Source: Alphaproteobacteria bacterium UBA6038
Lineage (GTDB): Bacteria; Pseudomonadota; Alphaproteobacteria; Micropepsales; Micropepsaceae
Direction: 5' to 3'
Assembly (NCBI GenBank): GCA_002429315.1
Contig: DIZC01000025.1
Coordinates: forward strand, 59,212 to 70,235
DNA: 11,024 bases
Shown here one piece after another: positions 5,047 through 11,024 of the stretch (its first letter is position 1; each line of letters opens with the position of its first letter). The notes below the pieces were generated by a model. The model was given only the letters and a program-made list of their open reading frames with translations. It did not search any database and was not told the DNA's origin. A program made the translations under genes and the position numbers.

Positions 5047-6801
5047 TCAGAACCTTGAACTGGTGAGCTTCACGTCGGCAAGCTGCCACGCTGCGGCATA
5101 TTCCTTGCGCATCTCGGCGGCTTCCGCGGTTTTCCCCTGGGCTTCGAGCGCCTGCGCCAGCCCGAACAAGGCCCAGCCGTCGATGCGGTGATCCTTCAGG
5201 CTGTCGCGATACACGGCTTCCGCTTCCGCCGGTTTGTGCGCGGCGAGCAGCGCCGCGCCGTAGATGTGGCTTACCGGCTGATGCCAGTAGTCCGGCTCGG
5301 TGTACGGAATCGCGTTGTAGAGCTCGTTCGCCTGCTTGAATTCCGCGAGCGCCGCGGCCGTGCGCCCGCGCAGCCGTGCGATTTCGCCGTCGATCAGCGT
5401 CAAACCGAGTTGCGCCATCTTCGTGCCGGGCACACCGAAGGCGTCAATCGCAGCGAAGTCCTTTTTGTCGATCATGGCGGCGAGTTGCGCCCGCTCCTGT
5501 GCGGCGCGCTTGAACTGGCGCTTGTCGGCGAAGGCAAAACCACGGGCGTAATGCGACATCGCCACATCGAGCTTGCGATCGGCGGGTGGAATGGGCTCCG
5601 CCAGCGCCTTGTCCCACTTGCCGAAGCGGATGTCGGTCACAACCGGCACCAGCAGATAGAGCTGCACGGGGGGAAGCCCGGCCGCCATCGACGCCCCGGC
5701 CGCGGCGGCACGCTGCAGGCGCTGCGCGGCGTCTTCCGCTGCCTGGTAGCGGCCGAGCATCTCGGAGGAGGTCCACAGGAAATGAATGTTGTGGCTGTAG
5801 TAGGCGAGGGGATAGAAGCCCTGCGCCTTGCACGCAGCGATGTAATCCTCGTCCTTCTGCGCGGCCAGTGTGTTGACCTTCACCGCATCGGCGTAGCGCC
5901 CGACGCGGAAATAGATGTGCGACGGCATGTGCACGATGTGACCGGCCGCCGGCATCAGCGGCTCGAGCTTGTCGGCCGCTGCTTCGGCGCGCTCGGGCGT
6001 GGTCGAAGCCTCCATGGCGTGGATGTAGAGGTGCAGCGCGCCGGGATGCAGCGGCTCCCGTTTCAGAACGCTGTCGAGCGCGGCGTCGATCTCCGCCCCG
6101 TGGCCTTTGGGCGTTTTGTGATCGTCCTGCCAGTAATCCCAGGGCTGCGTGTCCATCATCGATTCGGCGTAGAAGACGCCGGCATCGAGATCGTTCGCAT
6201 GCTGCGCCCAGACCTTTGCCATCGCCTGCGCGAACGCTCCGTCGAGCGCGTGCCGATCGGCTTTGGGATCGGGCGAATAGCGCGCGGCGACCGCTTCGAC
6301 CCACGCGACTTCTTCGGGCGATGCGTGCGGCTCCAGCGCGCGCGCCATTTGCACGGCAGCGATGGCAGGCGCGATTGCATCCGGCTGCATCGGCAGATTG
6401 ATGTTCGGGCCGAGCGCAAACGCCACACCCCACCAGCACATCGCGCAGTTGGGATCGAGCCGGGCGGCCTCGCGGAACGAGCGGATCGCTTCGGCGTGGT
6501 TGAAGGCAAACAGCAGCCGCACGCCCTGGTCGAAGAACGCTTGCGTCTGCGGATTGCTTGTGGTGATCGGATGATGATGATCGCCGTAGCCGGCGAGCGC
6601 CGGGGCGCCGGGCTTGCTGGCCTCGGGATAGAGCGCGGGCATCGGCGGCAAGATCATCTTCATGTTCATGGGGCCCATGTCGGCCGGTGCGGCCGGAGGC
6701 ATGGGCATTCCGGGCGCCATCTTCTGGTCGTCGGCGCCGTAGGCGGACGAGATGAGTGCGGATGCGGCCAACAGGCTGGCAGCCAGCTTCAGCGTTTTCA
6801 T
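5047..6801 (-). CDS. Exported tetratricopeptide-repeat protein with Met/His-rich N-terminus
   Basis: The 584-residue product starts with a clear signal peptide (MKTLKLAASLLAASALISSA, cleavage about residue 23). Residues 28-54 are rich in Met and Pro (MAPGMPMPPAAPADMGPMNM), and a HHH lies at 75-77. The rest is helical repeat: FDQGVRLLFAFNHAEAIRSF followed by AARLDPNCAMCWWG (Cys119 and Cys122), and later LHPGALHLYIHAMEAS, GHIVHMPSHIYFRVGRY and further TPR-like helix pairs up to the end. This resembles a widespread family of exported TPR proteins of unknown function containing 'DPNCAM..WG' and 'H.(Y/L)IHA.E' motifs. Met/His-rich leaders can bind copper, and the divergent neighbour makes heme A for a copper-containing oxidase, but a role in metal handling is only an inference. 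Start ATG 6799-6801; the upstream GGGAAGG could serve as a ribosome site. The antisense frame is also open over most of the gene, a high-G+C artefact. Confidence 0.85.
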   Translation of the reverse strand: MKTLKLAASLLAASALISSAYGADDQKMAPGMPMPPAAPADMGPMNMKMILPPMPALYPEASKPGAPALAGYGDHHHPITTSNPQTQAFFDQGVRLLFAFNHAEAIRSFREAARLDPNCAMCWWGVAFALGPNINLPMQPDAIAPAIAAVQMARALEPHASPEEVAWVEAVAARYSPDPKADRHALDGAFAQAMAKVWAQHANDLDAGVFYAESMMDTQPWDYWQDDHKTPKGHGAEIDAALDSVLKREPLHPGALHLYIHAMEASTTPERAEAAADKLEPLMPAAGHIVHMPSHIYFRVGRYADAVKVNTLAAQKDEDYIAACKAQGFYPLAYYSHNIHFLWTSSEMLGRYQAAEDAAQRLQRAAAAGASMAAGLPPVQLYLLVPVVTDIRFGKWDKALAEPIPPADRKLDVAMSHYARGFAFADKRQFKRAAQERAQLAAMIDKKDFAAIDAFGVPGTKMAQLGLTLIDGEIARLRGRTAAALAEFKQANELYNAIPYTEPDYWHQPVSHIYGAALLAAHKPAEAEAVYRDSLKDHRIDGWALFGLAQALEAQGKTAEAAEMRKEYAAAWQLADVKLTSSRF

Positions 6802-6815
6802 GGAAGGGCCCTTCC
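6802..6815. promoter_or_regulatory. 14-bp perfect palindrome in the TPR/ctaA divergent spacer
   Basis: ggaagggcccttcc is its own reverse complement and touches the start codon of the TPR gene. It includes the probable ribosome-binding bases on the minus strand, so it could fold over the translation start or bind a dimeric regulator. The divergent promoters for the TPR and ctaA genes must lie in this 108-base spacer; I could not assign -10/-35 boxes. Confidence 0.35.
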
Positions 6816-6909
6816 CGAACGGCCACAGCATGCGGCGGATTGCGGATGGTCTCAAGTGCCCGATCTTCGTCGCATGGACGGGCTCCGCCGCAGCGGGTAT
6901 CAGGCCCGC

Positions 6910-8127
6910 ATGGTCGCCCTTGCAGCCGCGCAAACCGACAGCTTGGTGCGCTCCCGCCGCGCCGTCGGATTTTGGCTGTCTGTCGTTGCGCTGATGATCG
7001 CTGCGATGGTGGTGATCGGCGGGCTCACGCGGCTCACCGGCTCCGGCCTTTCCATTACCGAATGGGATCCGGTGATGGGCGCCATCCCGCCGCTCTCCAC
7101 CGCGGACTGGCTCGACGCCTTTCACAAGTACCAGCGCATCCCGCAGTACATCCACGAGCATCAGGGCATGACGCTCGTGCAATTCCAGTTCATCTACTGG
7201 TGGGAATGGACGCATCGTCTGCTTGGCCGGCTGATCGGCGCGGTCTTCCTGCTGCCGTTTCTGTTTTTCGCGTGGACCCGCGCGATCACGCGGCGCGAAA
7301 TCCCGCGCATGATCGTGCTGTTCGCGCTCGGCGCACTGCAGGGTTTCGTCGGTTGGTGGATGGTGGAAAGCGGATTGGAAACGCGCGTCTCCGTTTCCCA
7401 GTACCGCCTCGCGATTCACCTCGGCGTCGCGCTGGTTCTGTTCGCGGCGATCTTCTGGACAGCGTTAGAGTATTTTCGAATCCCCTCGCCCCTGGAACCG
7501 GGGGAGAGGGGCAGGGGTGAGGGGGCTTTGACGCCTGCACATTCTCGAAGGGATGTGGCGCAGATTTCATCACCCCCTCACCCCAGCCCTCTCCCCCACA
7601 TGCGTGGGGGCGAGGGAGTTGCTCTCATCTTCCCCGTCCTCGTCTACCTGCAAATGCTGCTGGGGGCGCTGGTGGCGGGATTGCACGCCGGGCTGATCTA
7701 CAACACCTGGCCCTCGATGGACGGCCGCTTCCTGCCGGAGCATCCATTCTTTTCAGCGCCCTGGTGGATCAACTTCTTTGAGAATCCCGGCCTCGCACAA
7801 TTCGATCACCGCATCGGCGCTTATATTGTGGCGCTGTCCGCGATTGGCATGTGGTGGTCTGCCATGCGCGCGAAAGCCGCGGGGCCGGCGCGCACCAGTG
7901 CTTACGCCATTCTGATCATCACGTTCGCGCAGATCCCTCTCGGCATCGCCACGCTGCTCGATCAAGCGCCGTTGCTGCTCTCAGCACTGCACCAACTCAC
8001 CGCACTCGCGCTCCTCTCCGCCGCCCTGTGGCATGCGTTTGAGATGCTAAGATCGTTACGGGTCAAAGACGGATCATTCAGTGCTGCGAAGGCGGCTCGC
8101 GCGGCTCTTCCAGTATCCCGAGTGTGA
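6910..8127 (+). CDS. ctaA: Heme A synthase (COX15/CtaA family) with an in-frame palindromic-repeat insert
   Basis: CtaA oxidises the C8 methyl of heme O to the formyl group of heme A, the cofactor of aa3-type cytochrome oxidases, in the inner membrane. The 405-residue product has two four-helix halves and all four heme-ligating histidines: H102 (EWTHRLLGR), H170 (YRLAIHLGVAL), H300 (QFDHRIGAY) and H361 (LHQLTALAL). Other family hallmarks are GGLTRLTGSGLSITEWDPV and LVAGLHAGLIYNTWPSMDGR. Residues 191-236 (from PSPLEPGERGRGEG to PHMRGGEG) are not part of the family; they are translated from palindromic repeat B and fall in the predicted cytoplasmic loop between helices 4 and 5. Without them the protein would be about 359 residues, a normal length. 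The start is ATG 6910; ATG 6874, 12 codons upstream, is also possible, and neither has a strong ribosome site. The last 17 codons overlap the convergent lipoprotein gene. Confidence 0.95.
   Translation: MVALAAAQTDSLVRSRRAVGFWLSVVALMIAAMVVIGGLTRLTGSGLSITEWDPVMGAIPPLSTADWLDAFHKYQRIPQYIHEHQGMTLVQFQFIYWWEWTHRLLGRLIGAVFLLPFLFFAWTRAITRREIPRMIVLFALGALQGFVGWWMVESGLETRVSVSQYRLAIHLGVALVLFAAIFWTALEYFRIPSPLEPGERGRGEGALTPAHSRRDVAQISSPPHPSPLPHMRGGEGVALIFPVLVYLQMLLGALVAGLHAGLIYNTWPSMDGRFLPEHPFFSAPWWINFFENPGLAQFDHRIGAYIVALSAIGMWWSAMRAKAAGPARTSAYAILIITFAQIPLGIATLLDQAPLLLSALHQLTALALLSAALWHAFEMLRSLRVKDGSFSAAKAARAALPVSRV
7481..7617. repeat. Palindromic repeat B, inside the ctaA reading frame (about 137 bp)
   Basis: Both ends carry hairpin-forming G/C runs: tcccctcgcccc (7481-7492) pairs with gggggcgaggga (7606-7617), and each half has its own stem, for example ccctctccccc ... 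gtgggggcgaggg at 7587-7616. The sequence differs from repeats A and C. It adds 46 codons without shifting the ctaA frame and without a stop. No target-site duplication is obvious. From memory, similar G+C-rich palindromes of the 'ccctcaccc...ctctcccc' type are dispersed in alphaproteobacterial genomes, normally between genes. Confidence 0.85.
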
Positions 8128-8314
8128 TCTTTCCGTTCCGAGCATCGGCCTTCAGCTTGTCTAACTCTAGTGCGGTGATGACCTGCTTGCCTCGTGTGAT
8201 TTCGCCACTCGGTCTGATGGTCACATTCACCACGTCTTTTGTGTGCAAGGGCAGAGGAGAGCACGCGGAAGCTGCTGCAAGGCAGGCAACAAGGATGATG
8301 CTGAGCACTTTCAT
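8078..8314 (-). CDS. Small predicted lipoprotein or exported protein
   Basis: The 78-residue product begins MKVLSIILVACLAAASAC, a signal peptide with a lipobox-like ASA-C (Cys18), so it is probably a lipoprotein; the -3 position is Ala rather than the preferred Leu, so simple secretion is the alternative. The mature part is VVNVTIRPSGEITRGKQVI followed by TALELDKLKADARNGK and an acidic/Pro tail. I do not recognise a family; the 'V.I.PSGEI...G..IT..ELD..L' pattern faintly recalls the periplasmic part of ExbD-like proteins. Its ATG (8312-8314) lies 2 bases after the stop of the metY-like gene, so the two are very likely co-transcribed. Its last 50 bases overlap the end of ctaA on the other strand. 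Confidence 0.75.
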   Translation of the reverse strand: MKVLSIILVACLAAASACSPLPLHTKDVVNVTIRPSGEITRGKQVITALELDKLKADARNGKITLGILEEPREPPSQH

Positions 8315-8316
8315 GC

Positions 8317-9588
8317 CTACGCCGCCAAGGCCTGATCGAGGTCGGCGATGATGTCGTCGACGGTTTCGAGGCCGATGGAGAGGCGCACCACATCGTCGCC
8401 AGCGCCGGCCAGCGCGCGCTGCTCCGGCTCAAGCTGGCGGTGCGTGGTGGAGGCTGGGTGAATGATCAGGCTGCGCACATCGCCGACATTGGCGAGATGG
8501 CTGAACAGCGTCACGGAGTTCACCAGCTTGACGCCCGCGTCGTAGCCGCCGGTCAAGCCGAAGGTGAACACGGAGCCCGCGCCTTTCGGGCAGTAGGTGC
8601 GGTGCAGGCCATAACACGCATCGTCCTCCAGACCGGCGTAGTTCACCCACGCCACTTTCGGGTGCCGCTTCAGCCAGTGCGCCACCGCGAGCGCATTGTC
8701 GCAATGGCGCTGCATGCGCAACGGCAGCGTCTCGATTCCCTGGATCACCAAAAATGCGTTCATCGGCGACAGCGCCGGCCCCAGATCGCGCAGGCCCAGC
8801 ACGCGGCAGGCAATCGCATAGGCGAGATCGCCGAACGTCTCCCACAGCCGCATGCCGTGGTAGGAGGGGCAGGGCTCCGACAACGAGGGGAATTTGCCGC
8901 CGCCCCAGTTGAATTTGCCGCTGTCCACGATCACGCCGCAAATCGAATTACCGTGGCCGCCGAGAAACTTGGTGGCCGAGTGCACCACGATGTCGGCGCC
9001 CCACTCGATCGGGCGAATGAGGTAAGGCGTGGCGAAGGTGCTGTCGACGATCAGCGGCACGCCGGCGGAATGGGCGATCGCGGCGATGGCTTCGATGTCG
9101 GTGACGATGCCGCCGGGATTGGCGATGCTTTCGATGAACACCGCGCGCGTCTTGTCGGACAGCGCGCCGCGGAACGACTCCGGATCGCGGCCGTCCGCCC
9201 ATTTTACATGCCAGTCGAATTTCGCGAAGCCCTGGCTGAACTGGTTGATCGAACCCCCATAAAGCTGACGCGCGGCGACGATCTCCGCGCCCGGCTGCAT
9301 CAGGGTGTGCAGGGCGATCAGCTGTGCCGCGTGGCCGGACGCCACCGCGAGGCCCGAGCGGCCGCCTTCCAGCGCCGCGACGCGCTCCTCCAGCACCGCG
9401 TTGGTGGGATTCATGATGCGCGAATAGATGTTGCCGAACACCTGGAGGTTGAACAGGGCGGCGGCGTGATCGGCGTCCTCAAACACGAAGGATGTGGTCT
9501 GGTAAATCGGCGTGGCCCGGGCGCCGGTGGCAGGATCGGGCTGGGCGCCCGCGTGAATCGCCAGTGTATCGAAGCCGTAGTCCGCCAT
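8317..9588 (-). CDS. metY: O-acetyl-/O-succinylhomoserine sulfhydrylase (PLP-dependent)
   Basis: The 423-residue product belongs to the Cys/Met metabolism PLP-dependent family and would form homocysteine from an acylated homoserine and sulfide, the direct route to methionine, in the cytosol. Motifs in order: FDTLAIHAGAQPDPATGARA, PIYQTTSFVFED, YSRIMNPTNAVLEERVAALE with the YSR phosphate contacts, ASGHAAQ, ESIANPGG, VDSTFATPYL, and SATKFLGGHG with the PLP lysine K207; the end is DDVVRLSIGLETVDDIIADL. The length suits the OAH sulfhydrylase (MetY) group rather than shorter cystathionine synthases; O-succinylhomoserine specificity (MetZ) cannot be excluded. The start is ATG 9586-9588 with AGGGG a few bases upstream; a GTG one codon earlier is possible. 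No SAM-II riboswitch signature (for example GCTAAA before the start) is visible in the 5' region. Stop TAG 8317-8319. Confidence 0.95.
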   Translation of the reverse strand: MADYGFDTLAIHAGAQPDPATGARATPIYQTTSFVFEDADHAAALFNLQVFGNIYSRIMNPTNAVLEERVAALEGGRSGLAVASGHAAQLIALHTLMQPGAEIVAARQLYGGSINQFSQGFAKFDWHVKWADGRDPESFRGALSDKTRAVFIESIANPGGIVTDIEAIAAIAHSAGVPLIVDSTFATPYLIRPIEWGADIVVHSATKFLGGHGNSICGVIVDSGKFNWGGGKFPSLSEPCPSYHGMRLWETFGDLAYAIACRVLGLRDLGPALSPMNAFLVIQGIETLPLRMQRHCDNALAVAHWLKRHPKVAWVNYAGLEDDACYGLHRTYCPKGAGSVFTFGLTGGYDAGVKLVNSVTLFSHLANVGDVRSLIIHPASTTHRQLEPEQRALAGAGDDVVRLSIGLETVDDIIADLDQALAA

Positions 9589-9626
9589 CACCCACCCCTA
9601 GGATCCCAATCAGGTACAGACCACAA

Positions 9627-9640
9627 CAACTTGAAAGTTG
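9627..9640. promoter_or_regulatory. Inverted repeat upstream of metY, possible operator
   Basis: caactt-ga-aagttg is a perfect 6-bp inverted repeat with a 2-base centre, 38 bases before the metY start codon. It is placed where a repressor or activator of the metY operon could bind. I do not recognise it as a known met-regulon site. Confidence 0.35.
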
Positions 9641-9689
9641 AAGTTACGCTCGCAATAACCCCTTGGGGGGACGGTGCTCGCGAGGGAAG

Positions 9690-9944
9690 CTACCAGTGTG
9701 AGGGTTGCCCCTGCTGCTGCTTGGCCTTTTCCGCCGCCGCTTTCTGCTCCTGCTCCTTCTTGTGCGCAAGATGATGGCCGACGATGCAGCCCGCAGCAGC
9801 CCCCAGCAGGGTGTGATGGTGCATGAAATGGCCGGCGACGCCGCCCACCACTGCGCCCTTGATGCAGCCCTTGGCTTCCGCCGCGGTATTCCCAACGAAC
9901 ATCAGCACCCCGGCGGCGGCAATAACGGAGAGGACCTGTTTCAT
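9690..9944 (-). CDS. Small exported glycine-zipper protein
   Basis: The 84-residue product has a signal peptide (MKQVLSVIAAAGVLMFVGNT, cleavage about residue 24 after AAEA). It is followed by KGCIKGAVVGGVAGHFMHHH and LLGAAAGCIVGHH. Glycines at 30, 34, 38 and again at 48, 52, 56 are spaced every four residues, the glycine-zipper pattern that packs membrane helices in small envelope proteins. Cys27 and Cys53 sit in the two zipper halves, separated by a HHH at 42-44. The C-terminal 25 residues are polar and rich in Lys, Glu, Ala and Gln. The start is ATG 9942-9944 with GGGAG (9953-9957) 8 bases upstream; an in-frame TTG further up is less likely. It lies 101 bases upstream of metY on the same strand. 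Function is unknown. Confidence 0.8.
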   Translation of the reverse strand: MKQVLSVIAAAGVLMFVGNTAAEAKGCIKGAVVGGVAGHFMHHHTLLGAAAGCIVGHHLAHKKEQEQKAAAEKAKQQQGQPSHW

Positions 9945-10018
9945 CGCGATTGCTCCCAAGTGTGGTGGCGCAAGAACCCGCGACAGACATAGGCGTTCCT
10001 GCGCCGCATGGAAGGGCG

Positions 10019-10549
10019 TCAGGCGCGCTTCAAGGCGCCGCCTCTGGCGAACAGCAGCGGCTTGCGGTTGTCGATCACCTTGCGGTTGACGCCCATCCAG
10101 CCGATCTCGCCGGAGAACCGGCCGTATTCGATCTTCGGGCAGCGATCCATGATGACGGTGAGACCGGCGTCGCGCGCCATCTGCGCCGCCTCCTCGTTGA
10201 CGATGCCGAGCTGCATCCAGATGGTTTTCAGCCCCAGTCGCTCCTTCTCTTCCAGCGCTTCTCTGACGATTCCGGGTGCGGCTTCGGAAGCGCGGAAAAT
10301 ATCCACCATGTCCACCGGCGCCGGCACGTCTTTGAGAGCCGCGTACACGCGCTGGCCGAGTATCTGCTTGCCGGCGAGGCCGGGATTGACCGGATGAATG
10401 AGGTATCCCTTCGCCAGCAGATACATCATGGCGAAGTAGGAGGGCCGCATGTCGTTACCGCTCGTCCCCACCATGGCGATGACCTTGGTGGCGCGCAGCA
10501 CGGATTTGATCATCTCGTCGGTGTAGGTGGGCAAGTTCGCTATCCGCAC
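10019..10549 (-). CDS. CoA-binding domain protein (YccU-like)
   Basis: This 176-residue protein is a single Rossmann-type CoA_binding domain. The nucleotide-binding start is TKVIAMVGTSGNDMRPSYFA, followed by LLAKGYLIHPVNPGLAGKQI, then VDMVDIFRASEAAPGIVREA, LGLKTIWMQLGIVNEEAAQM and VIMDRCPKIEYGRF. The family resembles the CoA-binding part of succinyl-CoA ligase alpha but lacks the catalytic ligase half; the cellular role is poorly known. The longest frame starts with GTG 10547-10549 and no Shine-Dalgarno is visible, because palindromic repeat C begins 8 bases upstream. An alternative is the ATG at residue 13, which would trim part of the first helix. It precedes, but is not tightly coupled to, the small glycine-zipper gene. 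Confidence 0.88.
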   Translation of the reverse strand: MRIANLPTYTDEMIKSVLRATKVIAMVGTSGNDMRPSYFAMMYLLAKGYLIHPVNPGLAGKQILGQRVYAALKDVPAPVDMVDIFRASEAAPGIVREALEEKERLGLKTIWMQLGIVNEEAAQMARDAGLTVIMDRCPKIEYGRFSGEIGWMGVNRKVIDNRKPLLFARGGALKRA

Positions 10550-10556
10550 CCAAATT

Positions 10557-10668
10557 TGTCATGGCCCGCGCATGCGGGCCACCCAGTAAGCGCGCGTCCG
10601 CGCGCTAGCGAGTCATTGCGGCGCAGACGCGCCGCCGCTGGGTGGCCCGGACAAGCCGGGCCATGACA
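10557..10668. repeat. Palindromic extragenic repeat C (about 112 bp)
   Basis: The outer arms tgtcatggcccg (10557-10568) and cgggccatgaca (10657-10668) are perfect reverse complements, and homology continues inward (gggccacccag against ctgggtggccc). The centre holds further G+C-rich stems such as gcgcgcgtccgcgcgc. It sits between the enoyl-CoA hydratase stop (10677) and the CoA-binding protein start (10549), both on the minus strand. From memory, repeats of this 'gtcatggcccg...cgggccatgac' type are abundant in Bradyrhizobium-like genomes; family membership needs a genome-wide count. Confidence 0.8.
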
Positions 10669-10676
10669 GTGTTTGG

Positions 10677-11024
10677 TTACGGCCATTTGGGCTCGCGTTT
10701 TTCGAGGAAGGCGCAGATGCCTTCGACGGCTTCCGCGTGGAGCATATTCTCCGTCATCGCGCGGGAAGCGTAGTCGTAAGCCTCCGACAGCGGCATTTCG
10801 AGTTGGCGGTAGAACGCCGGCTTGCCGATCTTCACGGTGGCGCGCGGCTTCCTGGCGATCGCTTCCGCCAGCTCCATGGCTTCCGGTTCGAGCACGTCCG
10901 GCCGGACCACCCGGTTCACCAATCCAATCCGCGCGGCATCCTCGGCAGAGATCATCTCGCCGGTCAGCAGCATTTCCATCGCCGCTTTCCGCGACACGTT
11001 GCGCGACAGCGCGACCATCGGCGT
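10677..11024 (-). CDS. Enoyl-CoA hydratase/isomerase family protein, C-terminal part
   Basis: The frame runs off the right edge, so only the last 115 residues are present and the gene's start lies outside the window. The part seen is the crotonase C-terminal half: TPMVALSRNVSRKAAMEMLL, TGEMISAEDAARIGLVNRVV, the helix VLEPEAMELAEAIARKPRAT and the trimer-forming tail MTENMLHAEAVEGICAFLEK followed by REPKWP. The motif 'A..GLVN.VV' is diagnostic. Crotonase-family enzymes hydrate enoyl-CoA in beta-oxidation or related acyl-CoA pathways. The catalytic oxyanion-hole loops lie in the missing N-terminal half, so the exact reaction cannot be judged. The stop TAA (10677-10679) is separated from repeat C by 8 bases. 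Confidence 0.93.
   Translation of the reverse strand, partial: TPMVALSRNVSRKAAMEMLLTGEMISAEDAARIGLVNRVVRPDVLEPEAMELAEAIARKPRATVKIGKPAFYRQLEMPLSEAYDYASRAMTENMLHAEAVEGICAFLEKREPKWP

Noticed and set aside
5188..6873. A long plus-strand frame antisense to the TPR gene and continuous with ctaA
   Set aside because: It is the mirror of a high-G+C coding region; its translation is Arg/Gly/His-rich without family motifs, and ctaA homology begins only around 6910.
6802..7419. Upstream minus-strand extension of the TPR gene
   Set aside because: The extra residues lie antisense to conserved ctaA motifs, and the ATG at 6801 starts a clean signal peptide.
7481..7617. An intein or intron inside ctaA
   Set aside because: The insert is far too short, lacks splice-junction residues, and is an inverted repeat.
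9592..9689. SAM-II riboswitch upstream of metY
   Set aside because: No GCTAAA-type core or pseudoknot stem could be found close to the start codon on the minus strand.
8440..9774. A 444-codon plus-strand frame antisense to metY
   Set aside because: The minus strand encodes every motif of a PLP-dependent sulfhydrylase; the plus-strand product has no recognisable features.

Overview
The window looks like an alphaproteobacterial chromosome, probably from the Rhizobiales (Hyphomicrobiales). The evidence is the high G+C core genes, a DUF2842 protein, a four-histidine CtaA heme A synthase of the proteobacterial type, a CoA-binding YccU-like protein, and several families of extragenic palindromic repeats that I associate with this group. 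This placement comes from recognising families, not from a search.

Layout. (1) 1-354: the 3' end of enolase. (2) About 355-2117: an accessory insertion. It holds a visibly AT-richer gene for an unrecognised two-TM coiled-coil protein (minus strand), the last 33 codons of an IS1595/ISXO2-type transposase (minus), and a scrap of a large RHS/LysM-type protein (plus). (3) 2118-3557: a secreted kelch/galactose-oxidase-like protein. (4) 3576-4133, minus: a small GNAT acetyltransferase with a one-base frameshift near its end, and a DUF2842 membrane protein. (5) 4260-4913: a TonB-family protein without visible ExbB/ExbD. (6) 4918-5037: palindromic repeat A, lying between convergent genes. (7) 5047-6801, minus: an exported TPR protein with a Met/His-rich N-terminus, divergent from (8) ctaA at 6910-8127. 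CtaA carries palindromic repeat B, translated in frame in the loop between its two four-helix halves. (9) 8078-9588, minus: metY-like sulfhydrylase followed 2 nt later by a small predicted lipoprotein gene whose 3' end overlaps that of ctaA. (10) 9690-9944, minus: a small exported glycine-zipper protein. (11) 10019-10549, minus: a CoA-binding protein. (12) 10557-10668: palindromic repeat C. (13) 10677-11024, minus: the 3' part of an enoyl-CoA hydratase.

Most of the window is housekeeping metabolism: glycolysis, heme A for cytochrome oxidase, sulfur assimilation and acyl-CoA metabolism. I do not see a complete, clearly new multi-gene system. The items most worth a second look are the ctaA gene with a palindromic repeat built into its reading frame, the accessory insertion after enolase with its unknown membrane protein and two gene remnants, and the frameshifted acetyltransferase.
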